Origin: Rhizobium aethiopicum
GTDB taxonomy: Bacteria; Pseudomonadota; Alphaproteobacteria; Rhizobiales; Rhizobiaceae
Direction: 5' to 3'
Assembly: GCF_900094625.1 (NCBI RefSeq)
Contig: NZ_FMAJ01000005.1
Coordinates: forward strand, 1 to 64,000
DNA: 64,000 nucleotides
Position numbers and translations under genes: made by a program. The notes beneath the pieces were generated by a model that was given only the letters and a program-made list of their open reading frames with translations, was not told the DNA's origin and did not search any database. Shown here one piece after another: positions 54,686-63,381 of this stretch (positions within the stretch are counted from its first letter, which is position 1; every line of letters starts with the position of its first letter).

Positions 54686-55726
54686 CTAAGCCCAGGAATC
54701 GGCGTCGATGACAGCCTTGGCAAAGGCTTCAGGGGCTTCCTGCGGGAGGTTGTGTCCAATGCCGCCGCCGATGTCGCGATGCTCGTACCTTGCTTTGAAT
54801 TTCGCCGCATAGGCCTTAGGGTCCGGATGCGGCGCGCCATTGGCATCTCCTTCCAGCGTGATGGTCGGCACGGTAATCTCGGGGCCGGTGGCGAGCTTCT
54901 GCTCGTATTTGTCGAACCGCTTTTCTCCCTCGGCTAGGCCCAGCCGCCAGCGATAGTTATGGACGACGATGGCGACGTGATCGGGATTGGAAAAGGCGGC
55001 CGCGCTCCGCTCGAACGTGGCATCATCGAAATTCCAACGCGGCGAAGCCAGTCTCCAGATGAGCTTCGCGAAATCGTTGGTATATTTCTCGTATCCCTCA
55101 CGCCCGCGCTCCGTGGCAAAGTAATATTGGTACCACCACTGCAGCTCCGCGGATGGGGGCAGCGGCTGTTTTCCGGCGCTCTGGCTTCCCACGAGATAGC
55201 CGCTGACCGAGACGAGGCCCCTGCACCGCTCCGGCCAGAGTGCGGCGACAATATCCGCCGTGCGAGCTCCCCAGTCGAAGCCGGCAACCGTCGCCCTGTC
55301 GATCTTCAGGGCGTCCATGAGCTTGATTGCGTCCAGGGCGAGCGCCGACTGCTGGCCGTTGCGTTTCGTTTTTGCCGACAGGAACGACGTGCCGCCATAG
55401 CCGCGGAGGAAGGGAACGATGACCCGGTGCCCGCGGTCGGCCAGTATCGGAGCCACTTTCGCGAAGCTGTTGATATCGTAGGGCCAGCCATGCAGGAGCA
55501 GAACCGGCGAGCCATCGGCAGGGCCGAGCGCCGCATAGGCGATGTTGAGGTCTCCGGCATCAATCCGTTCGCCAGCGTTCAGCGCCCACTCGGCGGTCGG
55601 GGCAGAGGCCGGTTGCTCCGCATGCGCCGCGCCAGCCATCTCTCCAAGAATTCCTGCCGCCGTCAGCCCGAGAGCGACACTGCCGAATGTCCGGCGTGTC
55701 AGGTTCGCGATTTCGATGTTCCGCAT
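54686..55726 (-). CDS. Tat-exported alpha/beta hydrolase (epoxide hydrolase/dehalogenase-like)
   Basis: A 346-residue hydrolase with a Tat signal (LTRRTFGSVALGLTAAGILG; about 9-28). The core has HGWPYDINSFAKVAPILADR (oxyanion), nucleophile Asp in VAGFDWGARTADIVAALWPE (about 150) and His in GGIGHNLPQEAPEAFAKAV (about 323). Asp at the elbow and the HGWP motif point to an epoxide hydrolase or haloalkane dehalogenase and not an esterase. It is the second Tat-exported alpha/beta hydrolase of the cluster. Paired operators at 55838 lie 112 bases upstream. Confidence 0.92.
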   Translation of the reverse strand: MRNIEIANLTRRTFGSVALGLTAAGILGEMAGAAHAEQPASAPTAEWALNAGERIDAGDLNIAYAALGPADGSPVLLLHGWPYDINSFAKVAPILADRGHRVIVPFLRGYGGTSFLSAKTKRNGQQSALALDAIKLMDALKIDRATVAGFDWGARTADIVAALWPERCRGLVSVSGYLVGSQSAGKQPLPPSAELQWWYQYYFATERGREGYEKYTNDFAKLIWRLASPRWNFDDATFERSAAAFSNPDHVAIVVHNYRWRLGLAEGEKRFDKYEQKLATGPEITVPTITLEGDANGAPHPDPKAYAAKFKARYEHRDIGGGIGHNLPQEAPEAFAKAVIDADSWA

Positions 55727-55837
55727 TGTTCCGTCTCCAAAAATATGCGCACCAGCAAGCCTTCCGGAGGAGAGGCTGCGGCACGCGCCGTTGACGGAAA
55801 GAGTGTGAAGGGCGGCACAAGGGGTCGCTACTGAACG

Positions 55838-55877
55838 AAGGTATCGGTCATACCAAGGTGTAGGCGATACCTATGTG
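55838..55877. promoter_or_regulatory. shared operator, paired copies D
   Basis: Copy D1 (plus): AAGGTATCGGTCATACC at 55838-55854. Copy D2 (minus): CTGCACATAGGTATCGCCTA then CACCTTGG, ending at 55852. They overlap head to head between the alpha/beta hydrolase (minus) and the small gene at 55947 (plus). Both keep the GGTRTCG core of copies A and C. Confidence 0.6.
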
Positions 55878-55946
55878 CAGCTGCGAGGCCGGCAGCCCAT
55901 CGACATACTCGTCTTCAATCTTTGACGCGGAGCACAGGAGAGGACG

Positions 55947-56162
55947 ATGTACGATGATGACCAAGGACGGGGCTCGATCTTTCCGGGCTTCGCTATTCTG
56001 CTTGCGATGGCAGCGCTGATCGCCGCATTGGTGTTCGTGGGGCAGCCCGTGCAGGCGACCCGCGTCTGGGTTCCGGCAGCGCCAGCCGACCCCGAGCAGA
56101 CGCAGGACAAAGAGGGGACGGCGTGCTTTTCCGGTTGCATCGTCACACGCAATCCAGCCTGA
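55947..56162 (+). CDS. small single-TM membrane protein
   Basis: A 71-residue protein. A short acidic N terminus (MYDDDQGRGSIFPG) precedes one TM helix (FAILLAMAALIAALVFVG) and a hydrophilic tail with two Cys (TACFSGCIVTRNPA). Function unknown. The upstream operator pair suggests inclusion in the LysR regulon. It lies 6 bases upstream of the next small gene. Confidence 0.55.
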   Translation: MYDDDQGRGSIFPGFAILLAMAALIAALVFVGQPVQATRVWVPAAPADPEQTQDKEGTACFSGCIVTRNPA

Positions 56163-56168
56163 TCCTCT

Positions 56169-56390
56169 ATGGGACACAGATCCATGTATCGGGAATTTGA
56201 TTGGGGTGGCCGTCCGCTCGGACCGGAGACGATCTCAATGATCCGGGACCTCCTCAGGGAATACTGCAAAGCCAGAAGCTGCCAGCATCAGGGACCTGAG
56301 GCTAAGGACGCGGCGCGTCGCCTGGTCGTCTTATATCAGAATGGAATTGACGATGCCGGCGAGCTTCGCCGTCTTCTGCCAGGCAATTAG
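56169..56390 (+). CDS. small hypothetical protein with YQNGIDD motif
   Basis: A 73-residue protein (an internal ATG at 56184 is an alternative start). It contains GPETISMIRDLLREYCKARS and DAARRLVVLYQNGIDDAGEL then RRLLPGN. The C-terminal pattern matches the small protein at 11552 in this window (IIQSYQHGVKDEDSLLRLL). Function unknown; both belong to a common rhizobial small-protein family in my recollection. Confidence 0.6.
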   Translation: MGHRSMYREFDWGGRPLGPETISMIRDLLREYCKARSCQHQGPEAKDAARRLVVLYQNGIDDAGELRRLLPGN

Positions 56391-56424
56391 CGGCGGTCGC
56401 CTGTCGAGACAAACGACCGCCGCT
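56389..56424. terminator. bidirectional terminator hairpin
   Basis: AGCGGCGGTCG (56389-56399) and its exact complement (56414-56424), 14-base loop, between the small gene and the convergent aldehyde dehydrogenase gene. Confidence 0.75.
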
Positions 56425-56431
56425 CCTGTCG

Positions 56432-57955
56432 CTATCGAAGCGCTGCCGGCAACAGGGCCTTCGTGAAGTCCTGATAGGACACCGGCCGCAGGAACCGATA
56501 AATCGCCAGCGTTCCCACGGATGTCGATCGTCCGTCAGCCGTTGCTGGATAAGGTCCGCCATGGACCATGGCGGGAGACACTTCCACCCCGGTTCCGAAA
56601 CCATTGACGAGCAGCCGGCCTGCGAGCATTTCCAGCGTGGGGATCAGTCGGCGTGCTGCGGCTTCGTCCTCGTCCGCGATATGGAGCGCGACGGTGAGCT
56701 GGCCTTCCAGCTCTTCCAGCACTGCCTCGAGCTGCTGGAAATCCCTGCAACGAACAACGAGGCCGGCGGCGCCGAAGACCTCGTCCTGAAGCTCGTGATG
56801 CGCGAGGAAGGCTTCCGCCGACGTCTCGAACAGAGCCGCCGTGCCTTCAAATTCGCTGCCGGGCCTGCCCGATGCAACCGCCCGCACCTCTGAATGCTGC
56901 CTGAGCTTGGCAACGCCGTCGCAATAGGCCTTTGCGATCGACGGCGTCAGCATTGCCTGAGGCGCGACATCCGGAAGCAGCTCGGCTGTCCGTGCAACGA
57001 AGGCGTCAAGTCCAGCGCCGTCGACGGCGAGGATCAGGCCTGGGTTTGTGCAGAATTGGCCGGCGCCCAGGACGAGCGACGTCACGAAACTGGCAGCAAT
57101 ATCGATTGCCCTGGTATTCAGCGCGCCGGGAAAGAGGATGACCGGGTTGATGCTGCTCATTTCGGCATAGACGGGGATGGGTTGCTTGCGCTTCGATGCG
57201 ATTTCCATCAGTGCCGTTCCACCGCGGCGGGAGCCGGTAAAGCCGACCGCCCGGATCCTGGGATCCGCCACCAATTTCTGACCGACTTCGAAGCCGGTGT
57301 CGAACAGCAGCGAGAAGGTTCCCGGATGGAGGCTTGCGCTTGCGACTGCCCGCTGCACTGCCCGGCCGACCAGCTCCGAGGTGCCCGGATGCGCCGAGTG
57401 GGCCTTTACGACGACCGGACAGCCAGCGGCCAGCGCGGACGCCGTGTCGCCGCCGGCAACGGAGAAAGCGAGCGGAAAATTCGAGGCGCCAAAGACCGCC
57501 ACGGGGCCGAGCGGTACGTTTCTGAGCCTGAGATCCGGCTTCGCAAAGGGTTTGCGGGAAGGATCGCCCGCATCGAAACGCAGCTCCTGGAAACGGCCTT
57601 CACGCACCTCTCTGGCGAACAGGCGGAGCTGGCCGGTCGTGCGCGCCCGCTCTCCCTCCAGCCTTCCCCGGGGAAGCCCGGTTTCCGCCATCGCGCGGAC
57701 AACGAGATCATCGCCAATGGCTTCGATTTCCTCGGCGATTTTTTCCAGAAATTTTGCTCTGACTTCCAGATCGGTCTCGCGGTAGGAGGCGAAGGCCTGC
57801 CATGCCTGCTCGGCGGCCTGCTCGACATCTTCGGGCGAAGCGCCACCGAAGGAAACCGGAAGTGGCTTTCCGGTGGCCGCTTCGATGCCATGAAACTCAC
57901 CGTTTGAGCCACGGTTTTGCGTTCCCGCAACGAGCAGGTTTCCGTTGATTGTCAT
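56432..57955 (-). CDS. aldehyde dehydrogenase, alpha-ketoglutarate-semialdehyde type
   Basis: A 507-residue ALDH of the KGSADH-like group (NADP-type). The general base Glu lies in [19 protein letters not shown] (about 266) and the catalytic Cys in [19 protein letters not shown] (about 302); [20 protein letters not shown] and [13 protein letters not shown] form the cofactor site. Such enzymes finish pentose or hydroxyproline breakdown to 2-oxoglutarate, but a broad aldehyde-detoxifying role next to the electrophile cluster is also possible. No operator copy is visible upstream. Confidence 0.92.
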   Translation of the reverse strand: MTINGNLLVAGTQNRGSNGEFHGIEAATGKPLPVSFGGASPEDVEQAAEQAWQAFASYRETDLEVRAKFLEKIAEEIEAIGDDLVVRAMAETGLPRGRLEGERARTTGQLRLFAREVREGRFQELRFDAGDPSRKPFAKPDLRLRNVPLGPVAVFGASNFPLAFSVAGGDTASALAAGCPVVVKAHSAHPGTSELVGRAVQRAVASASLHPGTFSLLFDTGFEVGQKLVADPRIRAVGFTGSRRGGTALMEIASKRKQPIPVYAEMSSINPVILFPGALNTRAIDIAASFVTSLVLGAGQFCTNPGLILAVDGAGLDAFVARTAELLPDVAPQAMLTPSIAKAYCDGVAKLRQHSEVRAVASGRPGSEFEGTAALFETSAEAFLAHHELQDEVFGAAGLVVRCRDFQQLEAVLEELEGQLTVALHIADEDEAAARRLIPTLEMLAGRLLVNGFGTGVEVSPAMVHGGPYPATADGRSTSVGTLAIYRFLRPVSYQDFTKALLPAALR

Positions 57956-58060
57956 GATCGATTTCCTTTCAAACTGTCGGGGCTGATATAGGAACTGAAA
58001 GCGTCCCTGTCACTATGGCCCGCTATCGCGGGCGCGCGACTGACGGCCGCATGAAGAAAA

Positions 58061-58088
58061 GGCCGTCTCCGGGCGGACGGAGACGGCC
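58061..58088 (-). terminator. terminator downstream of the LuxR-type regulator
   Basis: GGCCGTCTCCG, 6-base loop, exact complement. On the minus strand it is followed by TTTTCTTC, so it acts on transcripts from the regulator at 58246-58899. Confidence 0.75.
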
Positions 58089-58245
58089 CCTGGCGGACCT
58101 TGAGGATCCGCGCGCTCCGGCGGAGGGGAGGACGCGGGAGCACTGTCGCTGTTCAGGCGCATCGCCTGGTCGAGGAGGGCGACGTAGAAGAGATTATACT
58201 GATCGGCGCGCGTTTATAACTACACTTAAGTATCCGTGGCGGCAT

Positions 58246-58899
58246 TCAGCATGCGGCGCAAAGGCCCGGCTCAATCTTCGCCGCCATATTAACCAGCTCC
58301 GGCAGCGAGCGTGCCTTCATCTTCCTCATGACCTGTCCGCGGTGAGCTTTTACCGTGATCACGCTGATATTCAATTTATATGCGACTTGCTTGTTCAGCA
58401 GGCCTTCGACGACGAACTGCATGACCTGGCGTTCGCGCGCCGAAAGTGTCTGATATCGGCAATCCAGCTGGCTCATCGAGATGGTCGCCTCAACGGAAGA
58501 GCTGATCAGTTCGAGGACATTGTCCGTGCTGGACGGTCTCGGCAGAAACGTCACCGGATAGCGCGTGGCAGTCAACGTCACCTGGGAATCGCCCTCGGAC
58601 GTCAGCACGATCACTGGGTGACGAACTGCCTGCAGGCAAATGAGGAGGGTAAGGACGTCCACGTCGAGATCGGGCACGGCAGTGTCGATGATAACGCAGG
58701 CGAAGCGCGCATCCCGAGCATGGGTGAGGAAAGCCCGTGCAGAACTGAAGCTAGCCGGCCGCCAGCCGAGCCCTTGGATCTCTTCCTCGAGAGATCGGTG
58801 GGATAGCGGATCATCGCTCACGAGGCATACGACGGGTGCGTCTTCCGCCGGCGATGCTATCTTTTTTGCGGGGAACTGAAGTAGACTGCCACTATACAT
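58246..58899 (-). CDS. FixJ/NarL-type response regulator
   Basis: A 217-residue regulator. The receiver domain (about 20-130) has [18 protein letters not shown] (acidic pocket), phospho-acceptor Asp72 in [14 protein letters not shown] and [10 protein letters not shown]; the LuxR HTH (about 152-195) is [20 protein letters not shown] then [20 protein letters not shown]. The Lys expected after the fifth strand is Leu-Pro (VTFLPRP), so the receiver is unusual and may not be classically phosphorylated. No adjacent histidine kinase. Divergent from the large regulator at 59060. Confidence 0.92.
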   Translation of the reverse strand: MYSGSLLQFPAKKIASPAEDAPVVCLVSDDPLSHRSLEEEIQGLGWRPASFSSARAFLTHARDARFACVIIDTAVPDLDVDVLTLLICLQAVRHPVIVLTSEGDSQVTLTATRYPVTFLPRPSSTDNVLELISSSVEATISMSQLDCRYQTLSARERQVMQFVVEGLLNKQVAYKLNISVITVKAHRGQVMRKMKARSLPELVNMAAKIEPGLCAAC

Positions 58900-59059
58900 G
58901 CCATCCTCCTTCTCTTTGTGATCTTGGCGGTCCAGGAATGTTGCGCCGATGCGGTGCGGGACCTGTCCTCTCTTCTAGAGCGGGATGACTGCGAACGCGA
59001 CTTAAGTCGCTTGAGCGAATCTGAAATATCCTGAAATATATCTGCTTGGGCAGCAGGCA

Positions 59060-61972
59060 TTGTTGTACAAGCAGGCGCGTTCTCCAGTTCAAGCGCCTCT
59101 TTTTCGCGGCTTTGGCAAGAGAGATCGGATAAGCTTGGGACAGATAGAACGAAGTCTATTCGAGTTCTCGGGCTGGGAGCTGGATCTTGCAAAGCGGGAA
59201 CTCCGTGCTCTCGGGGCTCCGGTGCCTCTGGGCAGCCGCGCCTTCGACATCCTGGAGGTGCTGGCGACAGCCTCGGGAGAGGCCGTCACCAAGGACGATC
59301 TCATGCGACGCGTCTGGCCTGGCCTTGTTGTGGAGGACAATACGATCCAGGTCCATATTTCGGCGATCCGGAAGGCGCTGGGGAAAGACCGGGACCTGCT
59401 GAAGACAATCTCGGGCCGGGGTTATCGGCTGATCGGTCAGTGGAAATCCGATCGTCCATCTGCCGCGGCGCAGATTGCGACAACCGACACGCCGTCACTG
59501 GAAACCCGGCCTGTGTCGAACATTCCAGCACTCACCTCCGAACTGGTTGGGCGCGAGAGTGCCCTGCGCAGACTTCTGACGCTGACCTCGGCATATCGCG
59601 TCGTCACGCTGACCGGTCCTGGCGGCATCGGCAAGACAGTGCTCGCGTCTGAGTTGGCGCGTCATCTGTTGCCGCAGCTCGGTGGCGACGCAATCTTTGT
59701 GGAACTTGTCTCGCTGGCGGAGCCTGGGCTAGTTCCGACGACCGTCGCCCAAGCTCTCGACCTGAAGCTTCAGAGCGATCAAATCTCGGCAGAGGCGGTC
59801 GCGCGCGCCGTCGGCGCACGCCGGGTTCTGCTTGTCATCGACAACTGCGAGCATGTCATTGACGCAGCCGCCGCCATGATCGACACGATCCTGCGAATAT
59901 GCCCAAATGTGACGGTTATTGCGACGAGCCGAGAATCGCTCCGAATAGAAGGAGAATTCGCCTACCGTGTGCCGCCATTGGAGGTGCCGGACAGTGGAGA
60001 AGCGGTCAGTGCCGCAGAACACAGCGCCATCCAGCTGTTTGTTGCTCGCACACGGGCGCTTCAATGGGATTTCGAGCCAGACCAGCAGAAGCTCTCAACA
60101 ATCGCCGATATCTGCCGGCATCTCGACGGCATCCCGCTAGCAATCGAACTGGCGGCGGCCCGCGCTGCCACCCTTGGAATACAGCAGATCGCCGGGCGCC
60201 TCGACGACCGGTTCGTTCTTCTCACGGGCGGTCGCCGGACCGCCTTGCCCCGTCATCAAACGCTGCGAGCAGCCCTGGACTGGAGCTATCAGCTCCTGCC
60301 GGAGTCCGAGCGCCAACTATTGTGCAGGTTGGCGGTGTTTTCCGGGGGCTTCACTTTGGATGCCGCCGTGGCCGTGAGCGGTGAAGGGGATGCGGAAACG
60401 GCGCTGGCCATATCCAACCTCGTCAGCAAATCCCTGATCACATTCGACGGATCGGAAAATGCACCGCGCTGGCGTCTGCTGGAGACGGTACGCGTCTATT
60501 CGCTCGAGAAGCTCGGCGACGGCGAAGATTTTCGCCGGACGATGTGCAAGGTTGCGAAGCATTTTCTTAAATTCTTCAAACCGTTTTCGGAGCGGCGCAC
60601 GCTTTCGGCGGCCATCGAGAACATCACGCACTATCGACGCGAGATCGACAATTTGCGAGCGGCCCTGCGATGGGCATTGTCCGAGGGCGGCAAGGGTCCG
60701 CTTGGCGCCAAGCTCGCTGCGATATCGAGTGACTTCTGGACGGCGATCTCGCTGGTATCGGAAGCCGGCGACTGGGCAGAGCGTGCACTCGCCCGGCTCG
60801 GTGATGAGAATGGAAGCCGCACCGAGATGGTCTTGCGCTGTGCGCTCGGTTACGCCCTGATTTACACGCAGGGGATGAATCCCCGCGGGAAAGAGGTGCT
60901 CATCGGCGCGCTGCACCTGGCAAGAAGCCTCAACGACCCTGACTACCGCCAGCGCGTCACCTGTGGCTTGTGGCTCTTTTCTGCGAGGTCGGCGAGGCTG
61001 GAAGACGCGTTGACATTTGCGCAGGAATACGAGGCCACGCTCGACGAGCGAGACCTGCACGGACGGACCACCGCTTCATGGTTGGTTGGTATCCCGCAAA
61101 CTTATCAGGCGCGGCACCGGGAGGCAGGCGATCGATTGAGTTGGGCCGCGGCGAACTATCCCGTCGAGCACCGCAAGACCGATCTGCTGAGACTGGAAGC
61201 GGATGTCCGCACCTCTTCCTTGTCTCACAACACGGTCAACCTCATCTCCCGCGGCCAGCTGGAGCAGGCGGCGGAAACCGCGGAGCAGGCAATTGACGAG
61301 GCCCGGCAAACCGGGCAGCCCTTTGTCCTGTGCGTTGCGCTCGCTTGGTCCGCCTCGTTCGTCGCGCTCAGCCTCGACGATTTAGACCGGGCGAAAGCCT
61401 GGGGCGAAGAGCTGTCGCGGCAGGCATCCCAACATGGCCTTCGGCCCTTTAAGGCCGTCGGCACGAGCGTCAGGGGAGCAATTGCGCGCAGGCTCCGGAA
61501 TGCCTCCGCGAGCGTTGAAGACCTTCGCGCCGGCCTCGCGGAGATGCGCGAAGCTTCATACCTATTGTTCTACCCCACTTTCCTTTGCGAACTCGCCGCG
61601 GCGCTGCAGGCCTTGGGACGATACGATGAAGCGCTCGATGAGCTCGGAAAGGCATCGGTGTTTGCGCGCGAATGCGGTTACCTCTGGATGAACCCGGAGA
61701 TACTGAGGAGAAGGGGTGAGGTGCTCAGGGATCTAGGGTCGAGCGCGCCGGCGACGATAGATGACCTCTTCCTGCGAGCCATGTCGGAAGCTTCGCAGCA
61801 GGAAGCGATATATTGGGAACTGATTGCGGCCCTGAGCCTTGTCGACTTCCGTAAGGCGAGACAACATGACGGGGACAGCAAGAGCGTTCTCTTCCCTATC
61901 GTTCAACGGTTTACAGAGGGCCTTACCAACCCGATCTTGCGCAGGGCCAAAGCGTTGATCGACTCGCCTTAG
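59060..61972 (+). CDS. winged-helix/AP-ATPase/TPR signal-transduction regulator (STAND type)
   Basis: A 970-residue cytosolic protein. The N-terminal OmpR-type winged helix (about 34-127; RELRALGAPVPLGSRAFDIL; NTIQVHISAIRKALGKDRDL) is followed by an AP-ATPase-like domain with Walker A TGPGGIGKTVLASELA (186-193) and Walker B RVLLVIDNCEHVIDA (about 255), with sensor SRESLRIEGEFAYR. The C terminus (about 480-970) is alpha-helical, TPR-like ([31 protein letters not shown]). STAND regulators switch on ligand binding. The start is uncertain (TTG at 59060, or TTG at 59135). Confidence 0.88.
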   Translation: MLYKQARSPVQAPLFRGFGKRDRISLGQIERSLFEFSGWELDLAKRELRALGAPVPLGSRAFDILEVLATASGEAVTKDDLMRRVWPGLVVEDNTIQVHISAIRKALGKDRDLLKTISGRGYRLIGQWKSDRPSAAAQIATTDTPSLETRPVSNIPALTSELVGRESALRRLLTLTSAYRVVTLTGPGGIGKTVLASELARHLLPQLGGDAIFVELVSLAEPGLVPTTVAQALDLKLQSDQISAEAVARAVGARRVLLVIDNCEHVIDAAAAMIDTILRICPNVTVIATSRESLRIEGEFAYRVPPLEVPDSGEAVSAAEHSAIQLFVARTRALQWDFEPDQQKLSTIADICRHLDGIPLAIELAAARAATLGIQQIAGRLDDRFVLLTGGRRTALPRHQTLRAALDWSYQLLPESERQLLCRLAVFSGGFTLDAAVAVSGEGDAETALAISNLVSKSLITFDGSENAPRWRLLETVRVYSLEKLGDGEDFRRTMCKVAKHFLKFFKPFSERRTLSAAIENITHYRREIDNLRAALRWALSEGGKGPLGAKLAAISSDFWTAISLVSEAGDWAERALARLGDENGSRTEMVLRCALGYALIYTQGMNPRGKEVLIGALHLARSLNDPDYRQRVTCGLWLFSARSARLEDALTFAQEYEATLDERDLHGRTTASWLVGIPQTYQARHREAGDRLSWAAANYPVEHRKTDLLRLEADVRTSSLSHNTVNLISRGQLEQAAETAEQAIDEARQTGQPFVLCVALAWSASFVALSLDDLDRAKAWGEELSRQASQHGLRPFKAVGTSVRGAIARRLRNASASVEDLRAGLAEMREASYLLFYPTFLCELAAALQALGRYDEALDELGKASVFARECGYLWMNPEILRRRGEVLRDLGSSAPATIDDLFLRAMSEASQQEAIYWELIAALSLVDFRKARQHDGDSKSVLFPIVQRFTEGLTNPILRRAKALIDSP

Positions 61973-62388
61973 GGAACGACCAGCTCATCCTGAGCCGCCC
62001 TTGGGGCTGCCAAGAGTGTATCGAAACACTTGCCTCAATTGCTCCTGATAAAAGCAGAATCAGTGACTCTGTCATTCTGCGTTCCATGCAGTTGAAGGGA
62101 CCGAAAAATGCCCAGGCGATTCCCTCGCACGGCATATCGATGTTTTATGGAACCAAAACTTCAATGGAAGGTCTCGGGAGCGATGACAATGTCAAAACTC
62201 CGTCTAATGAGAAAACGTTTACGTCGGAATTTCTAGTTCGGACAACAAATAATGGCAATTTGATTGCTATATACCCGCTCATGCTCATAAATGTGCCGGC
62301 GAGGGCGCCAGTTTGGTAAACGTTTTCGCTTGCGCTTACTGTGATTGCAGCATAGGCATGCTCACACGGCTCTAATCACGTAGGCAAC
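61973..62388. other. control region of the sugar locus
   Basis: About 415 bases with no credible gene. It holds two mirror-image LacI-type operators and is AT-rich around 62160-62280. Confidence 0.55.
62211..62327. promoter_or_regulatory. pair of LacI-type operators
   Basis: GAAAACGTTTAC at 62211-62222 and its exact reverse complement GTAAACGTTTTC at 62316-62327, centred on AACGTT as in LacI/GalR-family sites. The 105-base separation would suit looping. Upstream of the HAD and GH32 genes. Confidence 0.7.
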
Positions 62389-63180
62389 ATGATCTCAACC
62401 CTCTTTTCAGATGTTGATCGAACCCTTCTGACCACCGACTATGCTCTTCCCGAGCCAGTCGTGCGTGGTTTCGCCGACGCACGCAAACGCGGTATCCAAG
62501 CCGTTCTCGCGACCGCGCGTTCACCGAACGGTGTTGCGCCGATCTGCCGTGCACTCGGCATCGATTATGCCATCTGCTTCAATGGCGGGTGGATCGGAAG
62601 ACCGTTGGAGCAGGCTGCCATCTCGGAGGCAAAGATCGCGCGGAGGATTGCATTGTCAGTGATGGCGGAGACGCGTCGTCTTGGGATAGCAAGCATGTGG
62701 TATCGGGATGATGCCATCTTTACGCTGGACAACTCGCCTCTCGTACGGCGGGAGGCCGAAATCACCGGCGAGAGCGTCTTTGAAGTGGTCGACCTCAATG
62801 ATCTTCCCGGCCAGCCTTTCAAGATCATGTGCGCACGGCCCTTGCCTGAAGGGGGAGGCTTCGATGCCCTTCGGGCTCGTTTTTCGCCGTTATGCGAGAT
62901 GACGGGCTCGAATTGGAGGCTTCTCGAAATTACTCCGACTGGCGTCTCGAAGGGCACAGCGGCGCGGCAAATTGCCGACCACCTGAAACTCGATCCGAGA
63001 TTCTGCGCTGCCGCGGGCGACGCCGAAAACGATCTCAGCCTGCTACGATGGGCCGGTACGCCTGTTACCGTGGCGAACGCAATTATCGAAATTAGGGACT
63101 TTGCTCATTTTATCGGCCCGCATGCAGACGAAGGTGGAATGGCCGTCGTGCTCGACTGGTTGATGGCGAGAATGCATTAA
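62389..63180 (+). CDS. HAD-superfamily (Cof-type) sugar phosphatase
   Basis: A 263-residue HAD hydrolase. Motif I is DVDRTLL (Asp8, Asp10; the usual Gly is Arg11), motif II is ATARSPN (about 42), and the C-terminal FCAAAGDAENDLSLLRWAGT is motifs III/IV. The C2 cap lies between (about 80-190). Likely sugar-phosphate substrate given the neighbouring GH32 gene. The start at 62389 follows AGGCAAC. Confidence 0.9.
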   Translation: MISTLFSDVDRTLLTTDYALPEPVVRGFADARKRGIQAVLATARSPNGVAPICRALGIDYAICFNGGWIGRPLEQAAISEAKIARRIALSVMAETRRLGIASMWYRDDAIFTLDNSPLVRREAEITGESVFEVVDLNDLPGQPFKIMCARPLPEGGGFDALRARFSPLCEMTGSNWRLLEITPTGVSKGTAARQIADHLKLDPRFCAAAGDAENDLSLLRWAGTPVTVANAIIEIRDFAHFIGPHADEGGMAVVLDWLMARMH

Positions 63181-63381
63181 GCGGCTCGACTCCATTTTCC
63201 GGCCGATGCTGTGGCTTCGCCACCGGTCGTCCGGATGATGAGCGCTTATTCGAAGTGCCGGCGCCGGGCTTGCAATTCCGAAGTCAGGCGACTGCCTTGC
63301 TGGCCCTCTCCGTCATCTGCTTTCCTCGTCGCCAATCAGCAATTCATCGCTGGATGACGGCTCCAATGTAAACGGATAAAT

